44,045 nucleotides of DNA from Ruminococcaceae bacterium UBA2719 (GCA_002353935.1 DEKP01000019.1:1-44045); one strand, 5' to 3'. Counted from the first letter of the stretch, positions 34,015 through 43,264 are shown. Program-made: numbers and translations. The notes: generated by a model not told the origin, from the letters alone.

Positions 34015-34959
34015 ATGATAAAGATCAATGTTGCTGTGATTGTAGGACCTACGGCTTCAGGAAAAACAGAACTCTCAGTAAAACTTGCAAAATATTTTGA
34101 CGGAGAAATTGTTTCTGCTGATTCTATGCAAATATATAAGGATATGAATATAGCTACGGCAAAGCCTACCGTTTTAGAGCAGCAGGGGATAAAACACCAT
34201 CTTATGGACTTTCTTGATCCTAAAGACAGCTTTTCTGTTGCTGAGTATTGTACACTTGCTCACAAAGTTATAAAAGATATCAGTTCTAGGAATAAACTTC
34301 CCATAGTTGTCGGCGGAACAGGGCTTTATGTGGATTCGTTGCTAAATAATATCACTTTTACCGAAATCAAATCAGACGAGAAGCTCAGGGGTGATTTGTA
34401 TAAGCTTTATGAGGGAAAAGGTGTGGATTATCTTCTTGCTATGATTAAAGAATTTGATCAAGAGTCATATTTAAGGCTGTCAGAGCAGAAGAACATAAAA
34501 CGAATTATTAGATGTATAGAAGTTTTTGAAACTACAGGTAAAACCCAAACACAGTTAAACGAAGAGTCACACCGTTTTGAATCGCCGTATAATACTGTAA
34601 AAATAGGTCTTAAGTCTAAAGACAGAGAATTTTTGTATGATAGAATCAATCGGCGGGTTGATATGATGATTGACACGGGCTTGTTGGATGAAGCAAGAAA
34701 ATTTTTATCATCAAAAACATCTGTTACATCTGTTCAAGCTATAGGATATAAGGAGTTAGCTTTGTATTTTGATGGTGTAATGCCGCTTGAAGAGTGCATA
34801 GGAAAAATAAAAATGAATACCAGAAGATATGCAAAGCGTCAGTTAACTTGGTTTTTAAGAGACGAAAGTATTATTTGGATGAATATTGATGAACTCTCAA
34901 AATACGAGATTTATAATCAAAGTATTGATTTAATAAAAAGGAATTTTTATAATGGATAA
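34015..34959 (+). CDS. miaA: tRNA dimethylallyltransferase MiaA
   Basis: Transfers a dimethylallyl group to tRNA A37, the step before MiaB. P-loop VIVGPTASGKTELS, ADSMQIYKDMNI, the VGGTGLYVDSLL block and the C-terminal RRYAKRQLTWFLRD are all diagnostic. The frame opens at 33982 inside mutL, but the canonical N terminus begins at the ATG at 34015, preceded by AGGGTG, giving 314 residues. It overlaps the next gene by 8 nt. Confidence 0.97.
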   Translation: MIKINVAVIVGPTASGKTELSVKLAKYFDGEIVSADSMQIYKDMNIATAKPTVLEQQGIKHHLMDFLDPKDSFSVAEYCTLAHKVIKDISSRNKLPIVVGGTGLYVDSLLNNITFTEIKSDEKLRGDLYKLYEGKGVDYLLAMIKEFDQESYLRLSEQKNIKRIIRCIEVFETTGKTQTQLNEESHRFESPYNTVKIGLKSKDREFLYDRINRRVDMMIDTGLLDEARKFLSSKTSVTSVQAIGYKELALYFDGVMPLEECIGKIKMNTRRYAKRQLTWFLRDESIIWMNIDELSKYEIYNQSIDLIKRNFYNG

Positions 34960-36262
34960 GAATAGTAAAAAGAGAACTGTTATAAAAAGAATAATTTTAA
35001 CGGTTGTAATTTCACTGATACTTATATATATTGTGTTTTTGTTTATTACAACAAAATTTATCGGAAACAACAGTTATGTTACAGAAACAGTATACAGATC
35101 TCAGGCAGATGATGTTATTAAAACAACAGGTTTTGTTGTTAGAGATGAAGAATATATAGAGAAAACGCAAGACGGAATTTTGGTATACGAACTTTCCGAT
35201 GGAGAAAAGGTTACAGCGGGCGGCGATGTAGCTTCTGTATACAACGATGAAAATGACGCAATTAATCAGCAAAAGCTCAATGAGATTGATGATCAGATTG
35301 CATACTTTGAAGAGCTTAATAAAAGCGCGTCTGATGTTAATGTTGGTCTTGATACTGTCAATAATCAGTTGAATGAAAAACTTATATCACTGATCCAGAC
35401 TGTTAACGATCATAACTTTGAATATATAAAAAACGCAGAAGATGAGCTTATGTCTTCGATTTATCGCAAACAATATATAACAGGAGAGAACAACGACTTT
35501 AGCGATAGAATAGCCGAGCTTACCAAGCAAAAAAAGGATTTATCCGAACAAAGCGCTAAAAGGATAGATACGATAAAAACTGATTCTTCCGGATATTTTT
35601 CCTCTAAGATAGACGGCTATGAAAATTCTTTTGATATAAAAAAGCTTGATGAAATCACATATACTCAGTTATCAAAAGTACAAAAAGCTGATGTTGATGA
35701 AGATAAATATACAGGCAAGATTATAAAGGGTATAAACTGGTACATTGTTTGTCCCGTTACTGAGGATGAAGCTAATAATATTACTCACAGCAGTCCATCT
35801 GTCAGCATAAAATTGCCATATGCAACAAACGAGAATATTCCTGCTACGGTGGTGTCGATCAATCAATTTTCAAATGAAGAAAAAGCAGTTTTGGTGCTTG
35901 AATGTAAGTATATGAGCGCTGCACTGTCCGAAATCAGGAACGAATCGGTCGATATTATCATAGATACTTACGAAGGTTTCAAAATTAGCAAAAGCGCTTT
36001 GCATGACGATTATGTAACCAAGACGACTAAAGATGAAAACGGCAACAAAACTACCGAAGAGAAAAAGGTACAGGGTGTTTATGTCGTTTACGGAGAAGAA
36101 CTGGTCTTTAAACAGGTCTGCATATTGTATTCAGACAACGACTATGTAATCTGTGAAGAACAGCCTGACAGCGAAGCTTTATTTAACGGAGAAACCATAG
36201 AGCTTTACGATAAAATTATAGTACAGGGAAGTGATTTATCAAATGGTAAACTCATTAAGTGA
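34952..36262 (+). CDS. HlyD-like membrane-anchored protein of the division cluster
   Basis: A 436-residue protein with one N-terminal transmembrane helix (about 12-32, basic residues before it) and a large extracytoplasmic part. The section at about 50-85 resembles a half-lipoyl/barrel-sandwich start (TGFVVRDEEYI, DGEKVTAGGDVASVY). A predicted coiled coil follows (about 95-215), then a beta-rich C-terminal half (NGETIELYDKIIVQG). This is the layout of HlyD-type adaptor proteins. No transporter or outer-membrane partner is nearby, and such genes recur ahead of yggS-sepF in Clostridia. The function is unknown. The start overlaps miaA by 8 nt and the end overlaps yggS by 20 nt. Confidence 0.75.
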   Translation: MDKNSKKRTVIKRIILTVVISLILIYIVFLFITTKFIGNNSYVTETVYRSQADDVIKTTGFVVRDEEYIEKTQDGILVYELSDGEKVTAGGDVASVYNDENDAINQQKLNEIDDQIAYFEELNKSASDVNVGLDTVNNQLNEKLISLIQTVNDHNFEYIKNAEDELMSSIYRKQYITGENNDFSDRIAELTKQKKDLSEQSAKRIDTIKTDSSGYFSSKIDGYENSFDIKKLDEITYTQLSKVQKADVDEDKYTGKIIKGINWYIVCPVTEDEANNITHSSPSVSIKLPYATNENIPATVVSINQFSNEEKAVLVLECKYMSAALSEIRNESVDIIIDTYEGFKISKSALHDDYVTKTTKDENGNKTTEEKKVQGVYVVYGEELVFKQVCILYSDNDYVICEEQPDSEALFNGETIELYDKIIVQGSDLSNGKLIK

Positions 36263-36956
36263 CGTAGAATACAACTACAAAACTATTTGCGAAAACATTG
36301 AAAAAGCCGCTTTGAGTGTAAATAAAAATTTCAGCGATATCATATTTTTAGCGGCAACGAAAACCGTTGATGTAGAAACTATAAATTATTCAATAGATTT
36401 AGGCCTGAGATATATAGGCGAGAATAAGGTGCAGGAGCTTTTGTCAAAATATGACAGATATAATTTAGATAAATGTTCTTTGCAATTTATAGGTCATTTG
36501 CAAACTAATAAAGTTAGACAGATAGTATCAAAGGTGGATTTGATTCAGTCGGTTGATTCTGTAAAGCTTGCAAAAGAGATTTCCAAACAATCGAAATTAT
36601 ATAATACAGTTACTGATGTTTTGATAGAAGTGAATATCGGAAAAGAAGAAAACAAGTCCGGTGTTATGCCTGAAAATCTTTATGAACTGCTTGATGAAAT
36701 CAAGGATATTGATAATATAAAGGTAAAAGGATTAATGGCTATACCGCCAATTTGTGAAAATAAACAGAAAATTTGTAAATTTTTTGATAATATGAACAAT
36801 ATATTTATTGACATTGACAGCAAAAATATAGATAATATATCTATGGATATACTTTCTATGGGTATGTCTGATGATTATCAAGAAGCCATAAAATGCGGAG
36901 CCAATATGGTTAGAGTAGGGTCTGCTTTGTTTGGCGCACGTAATTATAATAAGTAA
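36243..36956 (+). CDS. yggS: YggS/YlmE family PLP homeostasis protein
   Basis: A PLP-binding, alanine-racemase-like barrel protein without known catalysis that maintains PLP and amino-acid balance. The PLP Lys is in AATKTVD (about K40). IGENKVQEL, FIGHLQTNKVR and SMGMSDDYQEAI are family blocks, and the C-terminal GANMVRVGSALFG binds phosphate. The frame opens at a GTG at 36231. The ATG at 36243, with GGGAAG about 10 nt before it, is preferred (237 residues). It matches ylmE, which lies directly upstream of sepF in Bacillus. Confidence 0.94.
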   Translation: MVNSLSDVEYNYKTICENIEKAALSVNKNFSDIIFLAATKTVDVETINYSIDLGLRYIGENKVQELLSKYDRYNLDKCSLQFIGHLQTNKVRQIVSKVDLIQSVDSVKLAKEISKQSKLYNTVTDVLIEVNIGKEENKSGVMPENLYELLDEIKDIDNIKVKGLMAIPPICENKQKICKFFDNMNNIFIDIDSKNIDNISMDILSMGMSDDYQEAIKCGANMVRVGSALFGARNYNK

Positions 36957-36979
36957 TAGATATTAACGGAGGAATTTAT

Positions 36980-37498
36980 ATGGCTGGTTTTGTAGATAAA
37001 TTTAAACGTATGTGGGATGCACCCGACGACGAGTATGAATATAACGAATATGGATATTCTGAGGATGAGGAGCTTGACGCTCAACAGGAAACTCCCAGAT
37101 CTTCAAGAAAACGCGAAGAGAAAAAATATGACGATAGAAATTATGACGATTTTGACGATATAAGCTCATTGAGAGACAATTCCCGCAGAAATAAAGTTGT
37201 TAATATCAGCGCAACAGCAAAATTACAGGTTGCATTATTTAAGCCTGAGCGTTTTGGCGAGGATACGCGCAATATTGCCGATGAACTTATAAAAACCCAT
37301 ACGGTTGTGTTGAATCTTGAAAACACAAACAAGGATATGGCTCGCCGTATAATCGATTTTTTAAGCGGCGTTGCATATGCAAACAGAGGAAAGATTAAAA
37401 AAGTTGCTACGAGCACATTTATAATTATCCCCAACAATGTTGATTTAACCGGAGATGATTTGCTCGACGAGCTTGAACACAGCGGAGTATATTTTTAA
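36980..37498 (+). CDS. sepF: Cell division protein SepF
   Basis: A 172-residue SepF. An N-terminal amphipathic membrane-binding helix (MAGFVDKFKRMWD) leads to an acidic linker (about 15-65). The conserved SepF core (about 78-172) follows, with ADELIKTHTVVLNLE, ARRIIDFLSGVAYANRGKI and STFIIIPNNVDLTGD. SepF anchors FtsZ filaments to the membrane. CGGAGG precedes the ATG. Downstream ylmG, usual between sepF and ylmH, is missing here. Confidence 0.95.
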   Translation: MAGFVDKFKRMWDAPDDEYEYNEYGYSEDEELDAQQETPRSSRKREEKKYDDRNYDDFDDISSLRDNSRRNKVVNISATAKLQVALFKPERFGEDTRNIADELIKTHTVVLNLENTNKDMARRIIDFLSGVAYANRGKIKKVATSTFIIIPNNVDLTGDDLLDELEHSGVYF

Positions 37499-37500
37499 TT

Positions 37501-38247
37501 TTGGCTAATATCAAATCAGACCAGGAGAATCGCATACTTCTAAATCACGCTTACGACGCTGTGAAAAAATCCGAAAACTATAAAAAACCTCAGTTTATCG
37601 GATTTCTAAATGAGCACGAATCATTGTTTTTGAAAAGTAATATTTCTAATAAACACAATGTGATTTTTTACGGCGGATATGATGGCGCTGTTCGGATGAT
37701 GATGGGTGTAAATTGTGTAGAAGATGAATTTCCGATTACCCCGGTGCGTTTTGATTACAACAGCGATGTATCAAAGCTTTCCCACAGAGATTTTCTCGGC
37801 GCTTTAATGAGTTTGGGGATTAACCGCAATACTATAGGCGATATAGCAGTGTTTGATGACTTTTGTGTTGCCTTTATAAAAAATGATGTTTTAAGCTTTG
37901 TTATGTCGCAGCTTAATAAAGTTAAAAATGTCAAGGTTATACCATCTGTCTGCGATATATCAAGCTTGCAGTTTGCAGATGATTTTGATACATATAATCT
38001 TACAGTAAGTTCCTTGCGCCTGGATGTGTTTGTTGCAAGTGTTTGCAATCTTTCAAGAGATAAAGCTTCAAAACTTATAAAATCCGATATGGTAGCTATT
38101 AATCATAAAATTGAAAACAGTGTTTCCAAAAATATTGCTGAAGGCAACACTGTCACAATAAGAAAATATGGTAAATTTGTTTTTTCGGAAATAAACGGAC
38201 TTTCTCAAAAGGGAAAGTACAGAATTTCCGTAAAACGTTTTAGATAG
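37501..38247 (+). CDS. ylmH: YlmH-type S4-domain RNA-binding protein
   Basis: A 248-residue protein with an N-terminal domain (to about 170) like the YlmH family (FYGGYDGAVRMMMG, HRDFLGALMSLGI, DIAVFDDF). A C-terminal S4 RNA-binding domain (about 175-240) contains LRLDVFVASVCNLSRDKASKLI and FVFSEINGLSQKGKYRI. YlmH homologues bind stalled 50S subunits in ribosome rescue and are linked with division genes. The start is TTG at 37501, two bases after the sepF stop. GGAG at 37484-37487 is rather distant (13 nt), so the exact start is less sure and coupling to sepF is likely. Confidence 0.9.
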   Translation: MANIKSDQENRILLNHAYDAVKKSENYKKPQFIGFLNEHESLFLKSNISNKHNVIFYGGYDGAVRMMMGVNCVEDEFPITPVRFDYNSDVSKLSHRDFLGALMSLGINRNTIGDIAVFDDFCVAFIKNDVLSFVMSQLNKVKNVKVIPSVCDISSLQFADDFDTYNLTVSSLRLDVFVASVCNLSRDKASKLIKSDMVAINHKIENSVSKNIAEGNTVTIRKYGKFVFSEINGLSQKGKYRISVKRFR

Positions 38248-38258
38248 GAGTGCAAAAT

Positions 38259-38942
38259 ATGTTAACTATTGATCAAATCAAGAACATCAGCTTCCGTAAA
38301 TCTGGACGAAGCGGCTATAATGCTTCAGATGTAGATGAATTTATCGATGATGTTGTTGTATCATTTGAACAGCTTCAGGCAGAAAAAGCCGAGCTTTTAA
38401 GAAAGATGGACATCTTAGCGACAAAAGTTGAACAGTATCGCACAGATGAGGAAACTGTAAGAAACGCTTTGCTTTCTTCGCAAAAAGTTGCTGATTCTAC
38501 TTTGAAGGATGCTAAGAACAAGGCTACTTATATTATTAAGTCAGCTGAGAAAAAATCCCGCAGCATTCTGACAGAAGCTGAAATGGCTACAGAGCGCGAA
38601 AAAGATAAATTTGAAGCTTTGCACAGTGATACAGCAAAACTCAGAAAAGAGATAATTGATTTGTATAAAAAGCACCTTGCAATAGTTGAGGAAATGCCTA
38701 CAGAAGAAGATGTAGCAAAACAACGTGCAGAGCTTGATGAAAAATATCCGTTTGAACCGGTTGATGATATTATTAATTCTGTTGATGAGGATCTTGAATC
38801 TGAAGAAGAAATAATACAAGCCAATAAAAATAAGGATGATGAAAAAAATACAGATGATACAAAACGCCGCGAAACAAAGCGTGAAGCAAAAAGCAATAAA
38901 TTCGATCAGCTTAAATTCGGCGATAACTACGATGTTGAATAA
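38259..38942 (+). CDS. divIVA: DivIVA family protein
   Basis: A 227-residue DivIVA homologue. The conserved N-terminal lipid-binding domain (MLTIDQIKNISFRKSGRSGY, then DVDEFID) is followed by coiled coil from about 30 to 150 and a very acidic, then basic, low-complexity tail. DivIVA marks negatively curved membrane at septa and poles and recruits partners. The frame opens at a GTG at 38250 that is part of the SD (AGGAG 38246-38250). ATG at 38259 has 8-nt spacing and gives the family N terminus. Last division gene before ileS, as in many Firmicutes. Confidence 0.94.
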   Translation: MLTIDQIKNISFRKSGRSGYNASDVDEFIDDVVVSFEQLQAEKAELLRKMDILATKVEQYRTDEETVRNALLSSQKVADSTLKDAKNKATYIIKSAEKKSRSILTEAEMATEREKDKFEALHSDTAKLRKEIIDLYKKHLAIVEEMPTEEDVAKQRAELDEKYPFEPVDDIINSVDEDLESEEEIIQANKNKDDEKNTDDTKRRETKREAKSNKFDQLKFGDNYDVE

Positions 38943-38967
38943 TTCTAATACTATGGAGTGTTTATAA

Positions 38968-41736
38968 ATGTCTCAGGATTATAATTCCACACTAAATCTT
39001 CCAAAAACCGATTTTCCTATGCGTGCAGGGTTGCCTCAAAGCGAACCCACAACGCTTAAAAGATGGAATGATGAGAAGGTTTACGAAAAACTGATAGAAA
39101 AAAACGATGGCAAGCCGCTGTATGTTTTGCACGACGGTCCTCCTTACGCTAACGGTAACATTCATCTTGGAACCGCTTTAAACAAAGTTCTTAAAGACTT
39201 TATTGTAAGATATAAGAATATGTCAGGCTTTAAGTCTCCGTATGTGCCCGGATGGGATACACACGGATTGCCTACTGAGCTAAAGGCGAGAGCAAAAGCT
39301 GGAGTAGGTAATTCTACTACTATTTCAGACATAGAGCTTAGAAATATTTGCCGTGAGTTTGCTTTGTCATACCTTGACGATCAGAGAAATCAGTTTAGAC
39401 GACTTGGCGTAATGGGAGAATGGGATAATCCGTATATAACCCTTTTACATGAATTTGAGGCCACTCAGATAGAAATTTTTTCAGAGATGGCTTGCAAAGG
39501 ATATATCTATAAGGGACTAAAACCGGTATATTGGTGCTCTGAATGTAAAACAGCGTTAGCGGAGGCTGAAATCGAGTATAACGACGACCCTTGCTATTCT
39601 GTTTATGTTAAATTCCAAGTTGTTGACGATCTTGGAAAATTTAGCGACCTTAATATTGATATTAATAAATGTTATTTTGTAATATGGACTACAACTACGT
39701 GGACTTTGCCGGCGAACGTTGCAATTTGTCTCGGCCCTGATTTTGACTATGTCGTAATAAGCGCTAACGGCGAATATTACGTTATGGCTCAGGCGTTGTA
39801 TGAAGATGCTATGAAAGCGGCTGAGATTGAGGAGTATAGCGTTGTTGCTACGTTTAAGGGTTCTGACCTTGAATATATCAAAACAGCTCATCCTTTTATA
39901 GACAGAACTTCTCTTGTTATTGTTGGAGATCATGTAACGTTAGAGAGCGGTACAGGTTGTGTTCATACAGCTCCCGGACATGGAGTTGAGGACTTTGAAG
40001 TTTGTAAAAACTATCCTGAGCTTGATATAGTAGTTCCGGTTGATTCAAACGGTAAACTTACAGATGAAGCAGGACAGTTTGCGGGTCTTAGCACTGATGA
40101 CGCTAACAAGCCTATCGCTCAGTATTTGATTGATAACGGTTATATGCTGGCAACTAAGAAGATAGTCCACCAGTATCCGCACTGTTGGCGCTGCAAGAAG
40201 CCTGTTATATTCAGAGCAACCGATCAATGGTTCTGCTCTGTTGATGAATTTAAAGATGATGCTTGTAAGGCAATCGAAACAGTTGAGTGGATTCCGTCAT
40301 GGGGCAAAGACAGAATCACTTCAATGGTTAGAGAGAGAAAAGATTGGTGTATATCCCGTCAGCGCAAATGGGGTGTGCCTATTCCGATCTTCTTCTGCAA
40401 AGATTGCGGCGAGCCTTATATAGATAAGTCTGCGATGCAGGCTGTTGCCGATCTTTTCAGAGAAAAGGGCAGCAACGCATGGTTTGAGCTGTCCGCCGAA
40501 GAGATTTTACCTTCCGGTACAACCTGCAAAAAATGCGGCGGAACTTCCTTTGAAAAAGAAAAAGATATTATGGACGTTTGGTTTGACAGCGGATCTAGCC
40601 ATGCGGCGGTTTTAAAAGCCAGAGACTATCTGCATTGGCCGGCTGATCTGTACCTTGAGGGAGCAGATCAGTACAGAGGTTGGTTCCAGTCGTCACTTCT
40701 TACATCCGTTGCAACATCAGGTCAGGCTCCGTATAAAACTGTTCTTACCCATGGCTGGGTTGTAGACGGACAAGGCAGAAAAATGAGCAAGTCTCTTGGT
40801 AATGGTATTGAACCGCAAGAAATTGTTGATCAATATGGTGCAGATGTGTTAAGACTTTGGGTTGCTTCATCCGATTATCATGTTGATATAAGAATTTCAA
40901 AAGATATTTTGAAACAGCTTTCCGAAGCGTACAGAAAAATACGTAACACAGCAAGATATATCCTGGGTAATTTATTTGATTTTGATCCTGATAAAGATCA
41001 AGTATCTTTTGATAAGCTTTTGCCTATAGATAAATGGGCGCTTGTTAAGCTCAACGCTTTGATGGATAAAGTAAAGACAGGGTATGATGCATTTGAGTTT
41101 CATCAGGTATATCATGCTATACACAATTTCTGCGTAGTTGATATGTCAAACTTCTATCTTGATGTACTCAAAGACAGATTGTATATAGAAAAATCAGACG
41201 GTGTAAAACGCAGAGCTGCACAGACAGCTATGTATATCATTCTTGACGCACTCACACGAATGATAGCGCCTATTCTTGCGTATACTTCTGATGAAATTTG
41301 GCGTTTTATGCCGCATGCTTCAGACGCTGATGCTGAGAATGTTATGTTTAACGATATGCCTTGTAAGGTTGATATACAATACGATAACGACTTTATCGCA
41401 AACTGGGATAAAATCCATGAACTAAGAGATACGGTAAAGAAGAGTTTGGAAGTTTTAATAAAGGATAAAACTATAAAATCTTCGCTCGAAGCGGCAGTAA
41501 CACTCAAATGCTGCGGCGATGAATTTGATTTTGTCATTTCAGTTAAAGATGAGCTTGCTACAGCGTTTATTGTATCTGATGTAGAAATTGAAAATACGGA
41601 TGTTGATGAACTTGTTGTCAGCGTTGAAAAGGCAAAAGGCGGCAAATGTGAACGCTGCTGGTCTCACAGTGAAACTGTAGGAAAAGATGAGACTCATCCA
41701 ACACTTTGTGCTCGCTGTGCCGAGATTTTGAAATAA
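38968..41736 (+). CDS. ileS: Isoleucyl-tRNA synthetase
   Basis: A class Ia synthetase of 922 residues, bacterial type. The HIGH-equivalent is in PYANGNIHLGTALNK (about 59-73), where the fourth residue is Thr rather than His. The CP1 editing domain follows (TTTTWTLPANVAI, GTGCVHTAPGHGVEDFE). Later motifs are WFDSGSSHAAVL, the GADQYRGWFQSSL block and the KMSKS loop GRKMSKSLGN. A C-terminal zinc finger of the CxxC type is present (CERCWSH and CARCAE). It starts 25 nt after divIVA with GGAG, and no T-box lies in that gap. A perfect hairpin follows the stop. Confidence 0.97.
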   Translation: MSQDYNSTLNLPKTDFPMRAGLPQSEPTTLKRWNDEKVYEKLIEKNDGKPLYVLHDGPPYANGNIHLGTALNKVLKDFIVRYKNMSGFKSPYVPGWDTHGLPTELKARAKAGVGNSTTISDIELRNICREFALSYLDDQRNQFRRLGVMGEWDNPYITLLHEFEATQIEIFSEMACKGYIYKGLKPVYWCSECKTALAEAEIEYNDDPCYSVYVKFQVVDDLGKFSDLNIDINKCYFVIWTTTTWTLPANVAICLGPDFDYVVISANGEYYVMAQALYEDAMKAAEIEEYSVVATFKGSDLEYIKTAHPFIDRTSLVIVGDHVTLESGTGCVHTAPGHGVEDFEVCKNYPELDIVVPVDSNGKLTDEAGQFAGLSTDDANKPIAQYLIDNGYMLATKKIVHQYPHCWRCKKPVIFRATDQWFCSVDEFKDDACKAIETVEWIPSWGKDRITSMVRERKDWCISRQRKWGVPIPIFFCKDCGEPYIDKSAMQAVADLFREKGSNAWFELSAEEILPSGTTCKKCGGTSFEKEKDIMDVWFDSGSSHAAVLKARDYLHWPADLYLEGADQYRGWFQSSLLTSVATSGQAPYKTVLTHGWVVDGQGRKMSKSLGNGIEPQEIVDQYGADVLRLWVASSDYHVDIRISKDILKQLSEAYRKIRNTARYILGNLFDFDPDKDQVSFDKLLPIDKWALVKLNALMDKVKTGYDAFEFHQVYHAIHNFCVVDMSNFYLDVLKDRLYIEKSDGVKRRAAQTAMYIILDALTRMIAPILAYTSDEIWRFMPHASDADAENVMFNDMPCKVDIQYDNDFIANWDKIHELRDTVKKSLEVLIKDKTIKSSLEAAVTLKCCGDEFDFVISVKDELATAFIVSDVEIENTDVDELVVSVEKAKGGKCERCWSHSETVGKDETHPTLCARCAEILK

Positions 41737-41742
41737 TTATTT

Positions 41743-41775
41743 GCGGTGTATCTGCTTTGATACACCGCATTGTAT
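41743..41775 (+). terminator. Hairpin after ileS, probable terminator
   Basis: GCGGTGTATC (41743-41752) pairs perfectly with GATACACCGC (41759-41768) around a 6-nt loop, 6 nt past the ileS stop. The following sequence (ATTGTATTAG) is only moderately T-rich, so termination may be inefficient. The next 85 nt to lspA show no promoter I can defend. Confidence 0.6.
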
Positions 41776-41873
41776 TAGTATTGATAATATAATTAATGAT
41801 TAATACGAATTAGATTAGATTTAATTATATTGGCTGGTTTTGATTTAAGATCATGAAAATATGGGGTGATCCT

Positions 41874-42344
41874 TTGATTGTAATATATATATGCATTATT
41901 CTTTTATCCGTTTTTTTGGATCAGCTGTTTAAATATTTAGCAGTTATAAATTTGCAGCCTGTAGGAAAGATTACGGCTATCCCATATGTCCTTGATTTTG
42001 TGTATGTAGAGAATAAGGGCATAGCGTTTGGAATGTTTAAGGATTCCAGGCTTTTATTTATTATAACTACGTTGATAGTAATTGTTATATTTACTGTGTT
42101 ATTGGTAAAATCTTGGAGAAAAAGCAAGCTTTTTTCACTCTCTGCTGCACTTATAATAGGTGGAGGAATAGGTAATTTAATAGACCGTATAAGACTTTCA
42201 TATGTAATAGATTATCTGCAGCTTTCTTTTTTCGGTCCTGTTTGTAATTTTGCAGACTACTGTATAACGGCAGGAACAATTATGCTTATTGTTTATTTAT
42301 TGTTCTTTTCAAATATGGATAAAAAGAAAAAGGAACTGAGATGA
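41874..42344 (+). CDS. lspA: Lipoprotein signal peptidase (signal peptidase II)
   Basis: An integral membrane aspartyl protease that removes signal peptides from prolipoproteins. Four hydrophobic segments are visible. The motifs DQLFKYL, VENKGIAFG, GGGIGNLIDRI (catalytic Asp) and VCNFADYCI (second catalytic Asp) are all present. An ATG at 41853 is in frame but has no SD. GGGGTGATC at 41863-41871 matches an extended SD and ends 2 nt before TTG at 41874. I choose that TTG (about 156 residues), so that the protein begins right at the first membrane helix, as is normal for LspA. The stop overlaps rluD (ATGA). Confidence 0.92.
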   Translation: MIVIYICIILLSVFLDQLFKYLAVINLQPVGKITAIPYVLDFVYVENKGIAFGMFKDSRLLFIITTLIVIVIFTVLLVKSWRKSKLFSLSAALIIGGGIGNLIDRIRLSYVIDYLQLSFFGPVCNFADYCITAGTIMLIVYLLFFSNMDKKKKELR

Positions 42345-43264
42345 ATACGTTAGTTTTTTTAGCTTCTGAGGATGATTCAAACAAGAGAATAGATAGCTTT
42401 TTGAGTGAAAAGATTGACAATATTTCCCGAAGCTCTATATCAAAGTACATAGCGAATGAAAATGTCACAGTGAACGATAAAGCAGTCTCCAAGAGCTATA
42501 GACTTGTTGAGGGTGATAAGGTTATAGTTAATATCGAAGAGCCTAAGCCGCTCGATATTGTTGCCGAGAATATTCCTCTTGATATTGTTTTTGAGGATAA
42601 TGATATATTGGTCGTAAATAAGCCAAAGGGTATGGTAGTTCATCCTGCTGCAGGAAATTATGAACATACCTTGGTAAATGCTTTGATGCATCATTGTAAA
42701 GACTCTTTGTCGGGAATAAACGGAGTTTTGCGCCCGGGGATCGTTCATAGAATTGATAAGAATACCAGCGGACTTTTAGTTATAGCTAAAAACGATATAG
42801 CTCATAATAGATTAGCTCAGCAAATAAAGGATCATTCATTTACGCGCGAGTACAAAGCTATATCTTACGGAAATTTAAAGACGGAAAGCGGTACAATCAA
42901 CGCTCCTATAGGTAGGCATAAAACAGACAGAAAGCGTATGTGCGTAACTGAAAAAAATTCAAAGTCCGCTATTACTCATTATTATGTTTTGCAACATTTA
43001 AAAGGCTTTGATTATATAAAGTGTGTGTTAGAAACCGGCAGAACCCATCAGATACGAGTACACATGGCTTATATAGGTCATCCGTTGGCGGGTGATGATG
43101 TATACGGACCTAAAAGGGTGATTACCGAACTTGAGGGACAGTGTCTGCATGCTTACAAACTGGGCTTTATTCATCCTATATCAGGGGGTTATCTTGAATT
43201 CACAGCTGAAGTGCCGACTACGTTTAAATTGTTTTTAGATAAACTTAATAAGATAAGCGAATAA
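42341..43264 (+). CDS. rluD: RluD-type 23S rRNA pseudouridine synthase (RluA family)
   Basis: A 307-residue RluA-family pseudouridine synthase. An N-terminal S4 domain (about 13-70) is followed by the catalytic domain, whose signature HRIDKNTSGLLVIAK (about 136-150) carries the nucleophile Asp139. GRTHQIRVHMAYIGHPLAGDDVYG is the second family block. Directly following lspA matches the lspA-ylyB order of Bacillus. The sites modified (1911/1915/1917 for E. coli RluD) are inferred only from the family, and RluC-like specificity is possible. Coupled to lspA by ATGA. Confidence 0.93.
   Translation: MNTLVFLASEDDSNKRIDSFLSEKIDNISRSSISKYIANENVTVNDKAVSKSYRLVEGDKVIVNIEEPKPLDIVAENIPLDIVFEDNDILVVNKPKGMVVHPAAGNYEHTLVNALMHHCKDSLSGINGVLRPGIVHRIDKNTSGLLVIAKNDIAHNRLAQQIKDHSFTREYKAISYGNLKTESGTINAPIGRHKTDRKRMCVTEKNSKSAITHYYVLQHLKGFDYIKCVLETGRTHQIRVHMAYIGHPLAGDDVYGPKRVITELEGQCLHAYKLGFIHPISGGYLEFTAEVPTTFKLFLDKLNKISE

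Noticed and set aside
41154..41645. A 163-codon minus-strand frame
   Set aside because: It lies entirely inside ileS in the opposite direction with Ser/Thr-rich shadow composition. The ileS frame continues through it to its zinc finger.
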